A stretch of 64,000 bases of DNA from Fistulifera solaris (taxonomy: Eukaryota > Bacillariophyta > Bacillariophyceae > Naviculales > Stauroneidaceae). The notes below the pieces were generated by a model, which was not told where the DNA came from, did not search any database, and worked only from the letters and a program-made list of their open reading frames with translations. Location of the stretch: NCBI GenBank assembly GCA_030295235.1, contig AP026127.1, positions 870,501 through 934,500 on the forward strand, given 5' to 3'. Shown here piece by piece: positions 10,901 to 20,750 of the stretch; position 1 is the stretch's first letter, and the number at the start of each line of letters is the position of its first letter. Position numbers and translations under genes: made by a program.

Positions 10901-13300
10901 CGGTAAGTGGATGGGCTGTGTGACTGTCTCTTCTTTCTAATGGCAGACATTCCATGCCTTCCATTACAAGCTCTTGAAGTTGAAGGTATCTATTAGCACC
11001 AGTACTTTTTATGTTTTCTTCCGTTTCGTCAATTACTTCGGTGTTTCGCTTCACATCGTCTTCCTCAACTTCCAATGAATATAGTGAGTAGCGATTTAGC
11101 GATTCAAAAATATGAAACAAGCAAGTATCCATGCCACTCATTCGCATTTCCATGGCCTTTTTTACAAGTACACCCCCAAGGTACAGAAGAGTATCAATTG
11201 ATTGTCTGACCTGAATTCCTACGTTACCCTTGTCATCCCCCTCACTCTCGTCGTCATCGGTCTCGCCATCGCCCAAAAGCAAACACAGGGCCTCCAAGAT
11301 TGGCATAGGCAGTCCAATTAACTTATCACGATCGGCAATGTGGCATAGCTTTTTATTCAAAACCTTGATAACCAGCGGGAACTCGAGTTCTCGGTTGAGA
11401 GTTAAATAGTGAAGGCTCATAATGGCATAATGCCTCAGTAGAACAAAAATGGGTGAATTTTCGTCTTCCGTCAAAAGATGCTGAACCCACCCAATAACAT
11501 CAGCGACATCTCTTATGCAATCATCCTTGGCAAGATCGCAAATACTGGCAGCGACGGCCAGTCGAATCTCAGGATCTTTGTCGTAAATGAACAAGCCCAA
11601 AGAATCAATTACACGCCGATACATTTTCTTGTTTGTCCGGCAAATACTGGGATACAAGCGCAAGACCGCTATTCGTAACTCTATGGAGCCACCATCTTGT
11701 ACCCACTGCGAGCCAAAGAATGACCAAATTTGCTGCGCACAGTGTGGGTCTATGACAAGTGGACCCGCCATGAACTCTAAGAGATGCAGAAGCTGTAGGC
11801 CATCACACGCCTGTGCAGCATTCTGCACTAACTGTAAGTGTACGGGAAGAAAGGTGATTCCCAAATGAGGGTAAGCCTGAATCAGTCGTTCAAGGAAGCG
11901 GTACCACTTGCGTTGCTCGGAGAGAACCGACAAATGCGAAATCGCCACAAGAAGTAGCGCTAGCTGCATCTCCGAAGATAGATTCGTCACACTTGTCAAA
12001 TCCGCGGAAAAAACAAGTTTTCCTAGCACAGATTGATCGCCCTCCAGAAGACGTGCTCTGATACTGGATGAATCGGTGATATCTTCGGTAGACGTGTCGA
12101 CTGGAATCGCTTGTAGAGCACTTAAGTGGCAAGCTGGATCATGCAAATATATGCATGCCATTCCCTCTAAAAGCGACCTGACCATAGGTATGGACGCATT
12201 CAATCGTGGGACCGTCCAGTGCACCAACAAGTCCAGAAGTGATTTTCGTTCCTCTGCCAAATGCGTTTTATGCAGAACAGTGCACCACTGTAATACAGCC
12301 AAGGGATCCAAAGGAACCAACGCATTGCCTGGCGAATTTCTCAAAAGTGCTACCCAATCGACAAGTACATCATAGACAGGCTTCCATGTAAAGGGACACC
12401 AACTTGACCGTTCGTGGCTTTGCTTGACTTTGTCTCTCAGAAGCGGTACAATTTCACATAAAAGTACATCGCTCCATTGAACTAATGCAAGTGTATCTTT
12501 CTCGTCCATGCCGTCGTAATCGTTATCATCGTCGAAAGCAATGGCGGCTTGTGCTAACAGGACCGTTTCGATGAACCAAGATTGCATCAACAACACTTGG
12601 CGATGATTGTCTTTCACCATGAGAATCACCCGCAATACCCGAATCAACCATTCAAGCAATTTGATTTGGTGGTTCAAAGACTCATTGACCCACACAGACC
12701 ACAGTGTTCTCCACAATTGCTGCAATACCATAGACTGCTCCTCAAATGTATGTTCCGACTGCGACAAGAATGTGACCGCGAGCAGTGGCGACAATAGAGC
12801 TGGCATGCGAATAGCGTTTTCCCGTACCAGAGGCATCATTTCACGAACCAGTACGGCCCGCGATGACGGCAGTTCGAGACGTCGGTAGGTTTCCAAAAGC
12901 ACCAGCGCCGTCTCTTGTATGGCCGGAAGATGATGAACGATGTTTTTCGCATAAGCGCGTGCACACGCCGCAAAACAGGCCGATTCTTCCAACACTGTCA
13001 TTCCCGTTGTCAGCAATGAAAGGCACTCTTTTGTATTCATGTTCTCGAAAAGGCATAGGCAATGGAAGGATGCAAGTCCGGTCGCGAGAGTGTCTCCAAA
13101 ATGGTAGCTTCCGGTAGATTATCGTTCGAGCTAGTGAATTCACAGCATGCTTGTGCCAAGGAGCGTCCGAGAGAAGCCGCTACCGCGTGCGGCATTCGTT
13201 GTTGTTGCGGTTGTGTGAATTGTCGTTGACATTGCTGCAGCAAAGATTGTATGCGTTGCTCTTTCTTCTTGGCGTCACTGGTTTGAGACGAAACAGGCAT
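7914..13300 (-). CDS. Giant HEAT/armadillo-like protein, focadhesin-like
   Basis: A continuous 1,708-codon frame (13040-7914) plus an ~88-codon N-terminal frame from the ATG at 13300 (MPVSSQTSDAKKKEQRI, Gln-rich). The two are joined by one missing base at the AAAA run 13048-13051 (TTTT on the coding strand). The protein is almost entirely helical Leu/Ala-rich repeats, with an acidic insert near DGETDDDESEGDD. The block IELRIAVLRLYPSICR, preceded by QIWSFFGSQW, resembles the DUF3730 part of focadhesin (KIAA1797), and size and overall make-up fit. Human focadhesin is about 1,800 residues and is linked to focal adhesions and SKI-complex stability; a role in an alga is unknown. Assignment by eye only; any large HEAT scaffold remains possible. 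A longer start at 13414 lies inside a dispersed repeat and is rejected. Confidence 0.6.
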
Positions 13301-13442
13301 AGTGCGATTATTCGACTGTTGTTTCTGTCGAATCTTGTACAATGACACGAGTGATTCATGTCGAAGAAAGAAAGAAAGAATGGCAATGATCGATGCAGAA
13401 GAGACGCAAAACATTTTTGACGTGTGCGGTGTGATCGAACTA

Positions 13443-13530
13443 ACACAATATCCGGGTGCCCCCTCTGTCGATAAATTTCCCTACGAGAGCTACGTATAAT
13501 TACGTAGAGATTCGACGCATTGTATCATGC
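13443..13530 (+). repeat. CTACGT-hairpin dispersed repeat, copy 1
   Basis: Contains ATATCCGGGTGCCCCCTCTG, GATAAATTTCCCTACGAG and the hairpin GCTACGTATAATTACGTAG. The similarity extends left into GAGACGCAAAAC at 13401 and right into a TATTGCT..GATACGAATAA tract. Confidence 0.8.
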
Positions 13531-13663
13531 GTTCCGTCAACCTTTATTTTTTATAAAATTGAACGCGTTTATTGCTCCCTGATACGAATAAAATACGGTG
13601 GACAAGGAAACGTTGACATCTGATTGCTGTGGATTGAATAAATGGATGATGTCAAATTGTTCC

Positions 13664-13741
13664 ATAATCCGGGTACCCCTACAGAGATAAATTTCCTACG
13701 GCGGCTACGTAAAATACACGTAGACACTAGAAGCGTCGTAT
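13664..13741 (+). repeat. CTACGT-hairpin dispersed repeat, copy 2
   Basis: Same order of blocks (ATAATCCGGGTACCCCT, GATAAATTTCCTACG, GCTACGTAAAATACACGTAG), followed by the AAGCGTCGTAT tail and a TTATTGCTTC tract. Confidence 0.8.
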
Positions 13742-13870
13742 CTTTCTACTCTTTCATGTTTTAATGTCAAATATTGACATCGATTATTGCTTCACGGCTC
13801 GCACAAGCGATATTGGACAAAAAGTTGACAATGGTGTGCAAGAGACGCGAATAATGGTGTGAGCGAAATT

Positions 13871-13952
13871 ACACAATATCCGGGTACCCCTCTGTCGATA
13901 AATTTCCTTACGAGAGCTACGTGAAATCTACGTAGACATTAAAAGCGTTGTG
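13871..13952 (+). repeat. CTACGT-hairpin dispersed repeat, copy 3
   Basis: ACACAATATCCGGGTACCCC, GATAAATTTCCTTACGAG, GCTACGTGAAATCTACGTAG and AAAAGCGTTGT. GAGACGCGAATAA lies 41 bp upstream, echoing the GAGACGCAAAAC flank of copies 1 and 4. Confidence 0.8.
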
Positions 13953-14294
13953 TATTGAATAGCAGGTGGATGGCGTTTGTTGTCTATTGCCACGAAATGT
14001 TATGGATGTGATGATGGTATTGGAGAAAGTGACGGGATCGAAACCGTAGTACCTTGTATCTCTAGTTCCAAGTCAGGTTACGACTACGACAACCGGTCAC
14101 GAGTGTCGTCGCCACGAGACAAGAACGACGTACGTACAAAGTGCCTTGCAAGAGGGTCATTACTTGTATCCCGCCCGCCCTTACTTTCTGATTGTTCTCT
14201 CAAGAACATCACCATACCTACAACCCATAAACTTTCAACTCGTTTCGAACTCGTTTCGTTGACGCTATCATCGTCGCCATTGAGCATCAAAAAC

Positions 14295-14312
14295 ATGCCA
14301 CTCGGCCGCTGA
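14295..14312 (+). promoter_or_regulatory. Five-codon upstream ORF before the glycosyltransferase start
   Basis: ATG CCA CTC GGC CGC TGA ends two bases before the main ATG at 14315. Context AACATGC. It could dampen initiation by reinitiation, or may only mean that transcription starts downstream of it. Confidence 0.3.
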
Positions 14313-14314
14313 TC

Positions 14315-15592
14315 ATGCCGGGCCATCTTCGTTGTCAGTTTCGCGGAGTTTACCTGTTGCTTTTTCTCTTGATAGAACAACAATGGCGTGCCATCTTGAA
14401 GCACTCGTCGACAACAGAAGTCTCAAACACCCCACAAGCGACACTTCATTCGAAGCGTACTGTAGCGACAACGACACGATTCGCATACGCCTTTTTGGTT
14501 GCCGGCTGTGATCCGGCTCGTCCAGCGTATCGTCCGTTTCTTTCCAATATCGCCGTCGCCACACGTCTCTTAGCCCAGCACGGCAGCCAAGCCGAAGTCA
14601 TTGTATTGGTGCAAATGGATTTTCGATCACCATACGAGACATTGCCCGAAAATGACCTATTCTTGCTGCTATCATCGTCCTCCTTACGGGTCCATATACA
14701 CTACATTCCGAAAACCCCCTTCCAAAGTTATTATCGAACGCAGTTCGACAAATTCCGTATCCTCAACTTTACACAATACGACCAAGGTATCTTGTTCATG
14801 GACGCCGATGTCATGCCTTTGACCAATCTGGATTATTTGTTTTCCTTGTCGACTACGGATGATCGAATAAAAGACAATTGGGTCGTCGCTGGACCCATCG
14901 CACCGGCCAATGGTGGATTCTTCTTGTTGCGACCAACGCCCGGTGCCTTTGAACGAGTTGCCGCCCTATTACGTGAACAAACAACTTCGCACAATCGTAC
15001 GAGGTTATTTGATTCCATCCAAGGATGGGGACACGCCGTGGGACCGTCGGATTATTGGGAAACGCGTACGGGGAAACGCGGCCGTGAATGGACGTTTTAT
15101 GCGGCCCACGCGGACCAAGGGTTTTTGTATCATTGGGTCAAATACGAACAGAAGAATGTCACCATTGTAGTCGGAGCAACGGTTCAGAACTGGGGATGTT
15201 GCGATGAACATGGTCAAGTGCAACTGGAAAGCACATTTCCTTTACGAGACTTTGACCTTCATTCGACGAATCATACTGTTTCATGGCAGCGCAAACCTCC
15301 TCCGACATGTTGGTCCGTACCCAGAAAAGAATGTCTGCCCATATATGGCGATTTCATCCATTTTGGTGGTAAACGTAAACCGTGGATGAAACCTCCACCC
15401 TCCAACCTTACTCGAGCCACGCAATGGGACTCTCCCAATCATTTATGGTACCGGACCTTCTGGGAAATCAATTCGGAACTAGGACTCAACTTGACAGCCA
15501 GTGAGTGGTTAACTCCAGAAGATCCTCCTCTGGGATTGAAGCCGGGCAAGCGACAGGCTTTTCAGGGTCCACCAATTGAGTTGTCAAGATAA
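14315..15592 (+). CDS. Type II membrane glycosyltransferase, GT8/glycogenin-like
   Basis: 425 residues, single exon. An N-terminal hydrophobic anchor (GVYLLLFLLI, ~residues 11-20) is followed by a stem and a catalytic domain from ~residue 50: AYAFLVAGCDPARPAYRPFL, then LNFTQYDQGILFMDADVMPL with the metal-binding D-x-D at ~163-165, then NGGFFLLRP, and a C-terminal HFGGKRKPWMKPP block typical of GT8 (HxxGxxKPW). The family transfers glucose, galactose or GalA from UDP-sugars with retention of configuration; in diatoms, Golgi glycan or polysaccharide synthesis is likely. It has many potential N-glycosylation sites (NHT, NLT), consistent with a lumenal domain. Acceptor cannot be told from sequence. 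Confidence 0.85.
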   Translation: MPGHLRCQFRGVYLLLFLLIEQQWRAILKHSSTTEVSNTPQATLHSKRTVATTTRFAYAFLVAGCDPARPAYRPFLSNIAVATRLLAQHGSQAEVIVLVQMDFRSPYETLPENDLFLLLSSSSLRVHIHYIPKTPFQSYYRTQFDKFRILNFTQYDQGILFMDADVMPLTNLDYLFSLSTTDDRIKDNWVVAGPIAPANGGFFLLRPTPGAFERVAALLREQTTSHNRTRLFDSIQGWGHAVGPSDYWETRTGKRGREWTFYAAHADQGFLYHWVKYEQKNVTIVVGATVQNWGCCDEHGQVQLESTFPLRDFDLHSTNHTVSWQRKPPPTCWSVPRKECLPIYGDFIHFGGKRKPWMKPPPSNLTRATQWDSPNHLWYRTFWEINSELGLNLTASEWLTPEDPPLGLKPGKRQAFQGPPIELSR

Positions 15593-15867
15593 CGGATTCC
15601 GGAGAAAGACCGTCTGAAGCTAAGTTTGGGTCCTTCTTGCGTTCATTTCAATGCTACATCAGCGCCAATATCGAGCAAAGAGATACATGGACAATAGTGA
15701 AGCATAGTTTAGGCAATTCTTACTTTGAAAGGGCATAGATACTACCCTTGTAATTCATCTTTAGTTGTTCGGGACTGAAATGAATATGAGTCACAGAAAA
15801 AGTAATCTACACTTCACGGTATAGTAATTTTTGACGCGCTTTTTCAGAATGCAATCGACGCTAGTTC

Positions 15868-15964
15868 ATTGCTAAGGCCTCCGTCAAAATCGATAAGGCT
15901 CATACAATTCACAAATTGCTAAGGCCTCCATCAAAATTGATAAGGCTCAGCATACAATTCACAA
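15868..15964 (+). repeat. Tandem duplication, two ~48-bp units
   Basis: ATTGCTAAGGCCTCC-(G/A)TCAAAAT-CGATAAGGCTC / TGATAAGGCTC, followed by CATACAATTCACAAA in both units. The copies differ by a few substitutions and a 2-base indel. Confidence 0.8.
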
Positions 15965-16017
15965 AAGATCTTTGTGATTGGAAGCGCGCTCATTGCTTGA
16001 CGTGTAAATTCCCCTGA

Positions 16018-16235
16018 CCCAGATTTCCTGGGAACGTGAACATACAACCGGTCCAGATTTTCTGGACCTGTGTAAATACCACAGACCCAGATTTCCTGGG
16101 AACGTGAAGATAAAGCAGGTCCAGATTTTCTGGAGCAGAGTAAGTACCACACGCCCAGATTTCTTGGGAACGTGAAAATACAACTGGTCCAGATTTTCTG
16201 GACCAGGCAAATACCACACCCCAAAGATTTCCTGG
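16018..16235 (+). repeat. Palindrome array 2 (68-bp period, alternating A and B palindromes)
   Basis: Palindrome A (CCCAGATTTCCTGGG) starts at 16018, 16086 and 16154, with a degenerate copy near 16222. Palindrome B (GGTCCAGATTTTCTGGACC) starts at 16050, 16118 and 16186. Each series has a period of exactly 68 bp. Spacers are AACGTGAAAATACAAC-like after A and TGTAAATACCACA-like after B. Confidence 0.9.
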
Positions 16236-16500
16236 AGGAGACCACTCGCCCGCTGATTTCAACGCGTCAAAACAACTTTTTCATTCCTTCGTAAGATATT
16301 CGATGATCAGTTTTCAAATTTATTACGATCTTATTACGCAATCATAACCTTACACCACGTAAGGTGGGAAGCGCCGTAAACGAAATTCGTAGCGACTGGG
16401 ATCAACGAGACAGAAAAGAAGAAGCGCGCAAAAGTCTTGCTATTTCGAGAGCCGTCCGATCTGAGGCGCCTCTGTATTATACTACCAGGTACTCCGTACA

Positions 16501-17721
16501 ATGCATTCTTACGACGGAGATAGCAGCAATGAGCACGGGCAGCAAAAATACCGCTGTTGGCACCATTTGAAAAGCAACTGGGGCATTTTAATTTTCGGGC
16601 AAGCTGTCTGTTTGCTGGGCTCTGTGACGGGCGCCACACAATCGCAGTTGTCGCTGCAATGCCACTGGTCGGCGCCCGGTTTTTCCGTATTTTTGTTCTA
16701 TTCGTGTTTGACATTCTTCTTAATTCCGCTGTATTACCAACAGAAGAAGCAACATGTGCGATTGGAAACACACGACAGTAATGACAACGATGATGACGAC
16801 GCGAACGAGGATCCGACGATCGAAGCAGCCCAAGACACCATATCACCAGAGAATGCTCCAGCCGTCGGTGTTTATTTGTTCTTGAACACCATTTGGCTAC
16901 AAGCTCCACCGTGGTTCTATCTGATTATGGGAAGTTTGGATGTATCCGCCAGCTTTTGTATTGTTTCCGCTTTTTCGTTGACGAACATTACCTCAGTGTC
17001 GTTACTGACGGCTTTATCGATACCGACCACGATGGTTTTGTCGTGCTTCTTCTTGAAACGGCGGTACCAATTGTGGCATTATGTCGGTGTAGCTCTGTGT
17101 CTGTTTGGTATTGTCTGTCGTGTCGGGCAAGATTGGAAACAAGATCATCAGCAAATTGAAGAAGAGGCAGCCACCACCTATCCCCACAAATTCTGGGGAG
17201 ATGTCATGGCATGTATGGGCGGTGTGTTCTTTGGCATTAACAATGTGCTAGGCGAAGTGGCAGTCCAACGACTGGGAGGGCCGTTGGAGTTTCTGGGCAT
17301 GATGGGGTTCTTTGCTGCAATATTGGCGTTTATTTACTCTATGGTGATGGAACGCGACGAGATCCGGGCATTCTTTGTAGAGAGCAGGGATATTTGTCCG
17401 GCTCAAACATCGACTCTTCTTCTCTTGGCGTACGTAGCGACCAATGTGTTGGGATATTATGGAGGAGCTCATTTCTTGCGAATATCCGAAGCTACCTTCT
17501 TCAACCTCAGCTTTCAAACGGGCAGTTTGTGGTCGGTTGTGTTTTCGATTGTCGGGCAACACATTTATCCCGACCCATTGTTTTATGTATCGCTCGTGAT
17601 TACAGTCTCGGGGGTTGTTGTCTACGAGATGGCGAATAAATCTCGTCGAGAATCTCACAGTATTGCTGGACCATCATCCCCAGAAGCGACATCTAGTATT
17701 CATCTTCGGGAACTATCTTGA
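16501..17721 (+). CDS. SLC35F-like drug/metabolite-superfamily transporter
   Basis: 406 residues, single exon, about ten hydrophobic segments. First: WGILIFGQAVCLLGSVTGA. A ~45-residue acidic loop (SNDNDDDDANEDPTIE) follows TM2. Then YLIMGSLDVSASFCIVSAF, SVSLLTALSIPTTMVLS, YVGVALCLFGIVCRVG, GDVMACMGGVFFGINNVLGE, FLGMMGFFAAILAFIYS and SLVITVSGVVVYE. These match SLC35F1/F2/F6-type proteins (Pfam SLC35F) in size and block order. Relatives move nucleotide sugars, queuine or thiamine-like compounds; the substrate is not deducible. The start ATG at 16501 follows TACTCCGTAC directly. Confidence 0.82.
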   Translation: MHSYDGDSSNEHGQQKYRCWHHLKSNWGILIFGQAVCLLGSVTGATQSQLSLQCHWSAPGFSVFLFYSCLTFFLIPLYYQQKKQHVRLETHDSNDNDDDDANEDPTIEAAQDTISPENAPAVGVYLFLNTIWLQAPPWFYLIMGSLDVSASFCIVSAFSLTNITSVSLLTALSIPTTMVLSCFFLKRRYQLWHYVGVALCLFGIVCRVGQDWKQDHQQIEEEAATTYPHKFWGDVMACMGGVFFGINNVLGEVAVQRLGGPLEFLGMMGFFAAILAFIYSMVMERDEIRAFFVESRDICPAQTSTLLLLAYVATNVLGYYGGAHFLRISEATFFNLSFQTGSLWSVVFSIVGQHIYPDPLFYVSLVITVSGVVVYEMANKSRRESHSIAGPSSPEATSSIHLRELS

Positions 17722-17817
17722 AATCATTAATAGATTACGCACCTGACGCATATATAGAGTACATATTAATAACTAACATGGAGTAGAGTAGTTTACATTA
17801 GCAAGAGACGCGTCTTC

Positions 17818-19894
17818 TTACTGCTGCTCCCAAACAACATGGGAAATGCAGCATGCGCCGTCTTTCCGATTGACATTAGCCCTGACGTTTAAGTCCACCA
17901 CTAGTCCAACAGGGTTATCCTTCTGAGCAGAAGGATTCGCTACTAGTCTATCTTTATCATCGGAAGAAAGAGAACTGCCATCGGTTTTTTGGACTTGCGA
18001 CAGTCGAGTGATTTGTGCACCAGGTGGAATACCGACATGCACACAGGTTTGGCGTTTGAGATATTCAGCGGCACCTTGGACCATCACCGGCGCAGTCACT
18101 TTCACTCCGCCAACTGTGTACTCAACGTCCTTGTCTAAACGACAAGCATGCTCGCTGCGCTTTTCGTTGGCTTCGCACAAAATAAGTTCGCTAAACCAGT
18201 GCTGAGCGTCGGTATCATCAGCGGTATGTCCATGGTCATCGTGAAGCAACGATGAAGCTTCTGATATCGGCAACCAAAAGCGCAGTGTCCCTGACTCGGG
18301 AATTCCATAAAGTGCTGTTTTCAAATCCACATAGCCTAAGCCGCCACATTGTTCGACTTTAATTTTCGTTTCGCGTTCGACACTGGATAAATCCATGACC
18401 CAACCCGCTTGATAGGCTTCATCGCTTCGTTGCTGCATGATATTGTCCGCTGTAATGCCAGGAGACAGACCGGATACAACAATGGAAGGTAATACTTTAT
18501 CGTGATCGGTTGCTGGCAAAAGTTGGTCCGACATGAGAGTTCTTTCATGACGTAGTGGTTCGAGTCGGTTTCCGATGGGTGACCAAATAGTAAGTGATTC
18601 ACGGCATCGCTGTTGTTAAGTAGTTTTGACATGGGTTTGGGAAAGGAAGTTGTAGCGACAGCACTGGTCATCGACTTCGTACTTTGGTAATTCGTCCTCC
18701 AGTTGACATCGGTGGCCATTATGCGTTGTGCTTCTTCCACAGCTTGAGCGAAATACATGGCCATCATCCACCCCAGCCACTCATGTTCCATCTTTTTGGG
18801 ATGCCAGTTGCCGCGACCGGGGCATTTGCTCGGTGCCCCGAATTCTTGCCAGTTTCGAAATCCGGGTGGTTTCTGTGAGTCGTCCTTCGTAGCATCGAGT
18901 AAGGTTGCATCTTGTACCGCATGTTTGGCCATTCCGACGCACATGGCGTCGGAAATCAGCCCTGCTCGGCATATGCTTGAACTAACGAGCACCGTTTGGG
19001 ATCCGTGTCTAACAATATCACCATAGGTTTTTGTTGTTTCAGTTGATGCTGACTTTGTCGTAAATAGCTTTCAAGGACAGCTGCACCACGACCTTCATTC
19101 ATACTAAAATCCCAGCTGATGACATGTGGGTCACTGCCTAGAAAATGCTCGAAACAAAATCCGTACGGGAAGGACGGAATCCCTCCAATGGCGGAGTTTC
19201 GTACCGTCACCTTGGTCTGAAAGAGCTTCTGCAAGATAGGTTCAAGTAAATTTCCCAAAATAAACGGATACGACTGATGATAATAATTGCCCCGTCCGAC
19301 TGTGACGGAATATCCCGCAAAGGACAAGACAAACGGCGTTTGTTGGGCGGCCGCGGTCAATATTCTTCGCGCAGTGGCTTGTACAGACCCGTAGGCTTGT
19401 ACACCTCGTCGAAACATATCTTCTGAATCCTCGCGGCCTCCGTAGCGACGATAAAATTCGTTGCGTAAAGCTTGTACGGTCTCCCATGACGACGCCGTCG
19501 GGTGTTCTTGTTGTGTGCTTTGTGACACTATTTCTTGATGCAATTCTTCCAGTTGAGTCATTGCGGAGGTTTTACCTCCAGGACGTATTATTACTGCTTC
19601 ATCGTGGTCTATTAGAGTCCAGAAGAGACCGACACAGCCCAGCAAGCCGAGGGTTATAATGACGGAATGAAAAATTGGTCTCCGTTTTGTAGCTGTCAAT
19701 GACCTCCGTGTACCGCCAGACAAGGGGGCGCGAATCGTCTTCTTCCGCATCATTTTTTCTCGCTTTAGAAGCTCTTTGTCTTGCACTTCATGAACACACA
19801 ACAACGGTAACAGACACTCAAATAAAACAAATGCGACGAGGAAAAATGAAATGACTGTTTGTCGTCTCGCATCTCGCATCTTAACAGGTATCAT
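17818..19894 (-). CDS. Golgi-type membrane protein with SGNH-hydrolase-like domain, two frameshifts
   Basis: Three overlapping minus-strand frames make one ~690-residue protein. Frame 1 (19894-18956): hydrophobic N-terminus, a second TM (SVIITLGLLGCVGLFWTLI) and SGNH-like blocks FVLSFAGYSVTVGRGN and VRNSAIGGIPSFPYGF. Frame 2 continues AEQG with LISDAMCVGMAKHAV and WHPKKMEHEWLGWMMAMYFA. Frame 3 carries LPSIVVSGL, VEQCGGLGYVDLKTALYG, LILCEANEKRSEHAC and the tail GACCISHVVWEQQ. The joins need one added base in the CCC run 18960-18962 and one in the AAAA run 18518-18521 (plus-strand letters). This arrangement recurs in a diatom-expanded family whose substrate is unknown. The start may instead be a later Met just before the second TM. 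Confidence 0.65.
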
Positions 19895-19950
19895 TCGCGA
19901 CGCCGAATCAAATACCGCTTTACTACGTTAACCTTGATACTACGATACTT

Positions 19951-20002
19951 ACTATAGGCCGAACTATTGGTTCAACTTAACCACGACTGTAATTTAGTCA
20001 CA
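19951..20002 (+). repeat. Dispersed ~54-bp repeat, copy 2
   Basis: Counterpart of 1541-1594: ACTATAGGCC, ATTGGTTC, then CACGACTGTAATTTAGTCA. It ends near the first satellite unit. Confidence 0.6.
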
Positions 20003-20071
20003 AATACGCAAGTTTCGTACGTCAAAAATGTACGAAGCCCTACGCTACGAAACCGCGGTTAGGAACGGTCC

Positions 20072-20750
20072 TGACGGTGATGCTATGCAATATTATCATC
20101 ATTCAAAATAACGCAATGTATCGTTTCTTGGATACGAAAAGCTTTCGCATCGATGATGGGCAAATTCACTATAGGATCAAAGTGATGGTTTACCCTATCC
20201 TTGACTGAACTTGAGTCACGATCGAAATACGAAAATAAATACGGAGTAATGAAACGGCAACAATGAAGTCCACAAATGCTAGCATTAAGTGTATGATCAA
20301 TTGTATTGGTATTGACGGTGATGTTACAAAATATAATCATCATTCAAAACGTAATGTATCGTTTCTTGGATCCGAAAAGCTTTCGCATCGATTACCGGCA
20401 AATTCACTACAAGTATAGGATCAAAGTGATGGTTTACGCTATCCTTGACTGAACTTGAGTCACGATCGAAATACGAAAATAGATGAAACGGCAACAATGA
20501 ACTCCACAAATGCTAGCATTAAATGAATGATCAATTGTATTGGTATTGACGGTGATGTTACGAAATATCATCATCATCATTCAAAACGCAATGTATCGTT
20601 CCTTGGATCCGAAAAGCTTTCGCATCGATTACCGGCAAATTCACTACAAGTATAGGATCAAAGTGATGGTTTACGCTATCCTTGACTGAACTTGAGTCAC
20701 GATCGAAATACGAAAATAAATGAAACGGCAACAATGAACTCCACAAATGC
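20072..20750 (+). repeat. Satellite, three ~237-bp units
   Basis: Units begin TGACGGTGATG at 20072, 20313 and 20547. Each contains CAATGTATCGTTTCTTGGAT, AAAGCTTTCGCATCGAT, GGATCAAAGTGATGGTTTAC and GAAACGGCAACAATGAA. Unit 1 differs from unit 3 by a 10-base insertion at 20241-20250 with identical flanks. Short minus-strand ORFs of 61-86 codons in each unit are by-products of the repeat. Confidence 0.92.

Larger units (their letters stand above)
15593..16500. other. Intergenic with tandem duplication and palindrome array 2
   Basis: No gene recognised. It holds a ~48-bp direct duplication (15868-15964), palindrome array 2 (16018-16235) and TACCAGGTACTCCGTA just before the next start codon (16483-16498). 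The three overlapping minus-strand ORFs here are array artefacts. Confidence 0.6.

Noticed and set aside
15931-16262. Three overlapping minus-strand ORFs (86-104 codons) rich in Ser, Trp and Gly
   Set aside because: All lie on array 2; their content is the 68-bp unit in each frame. Kept only as a finding about open frames.
20083-20746. Minus-strand ORFs of 61-86 codons in the satellite
   Set aside because: Repeated once per satellite unit, short and variable in length; explained by the repeat.
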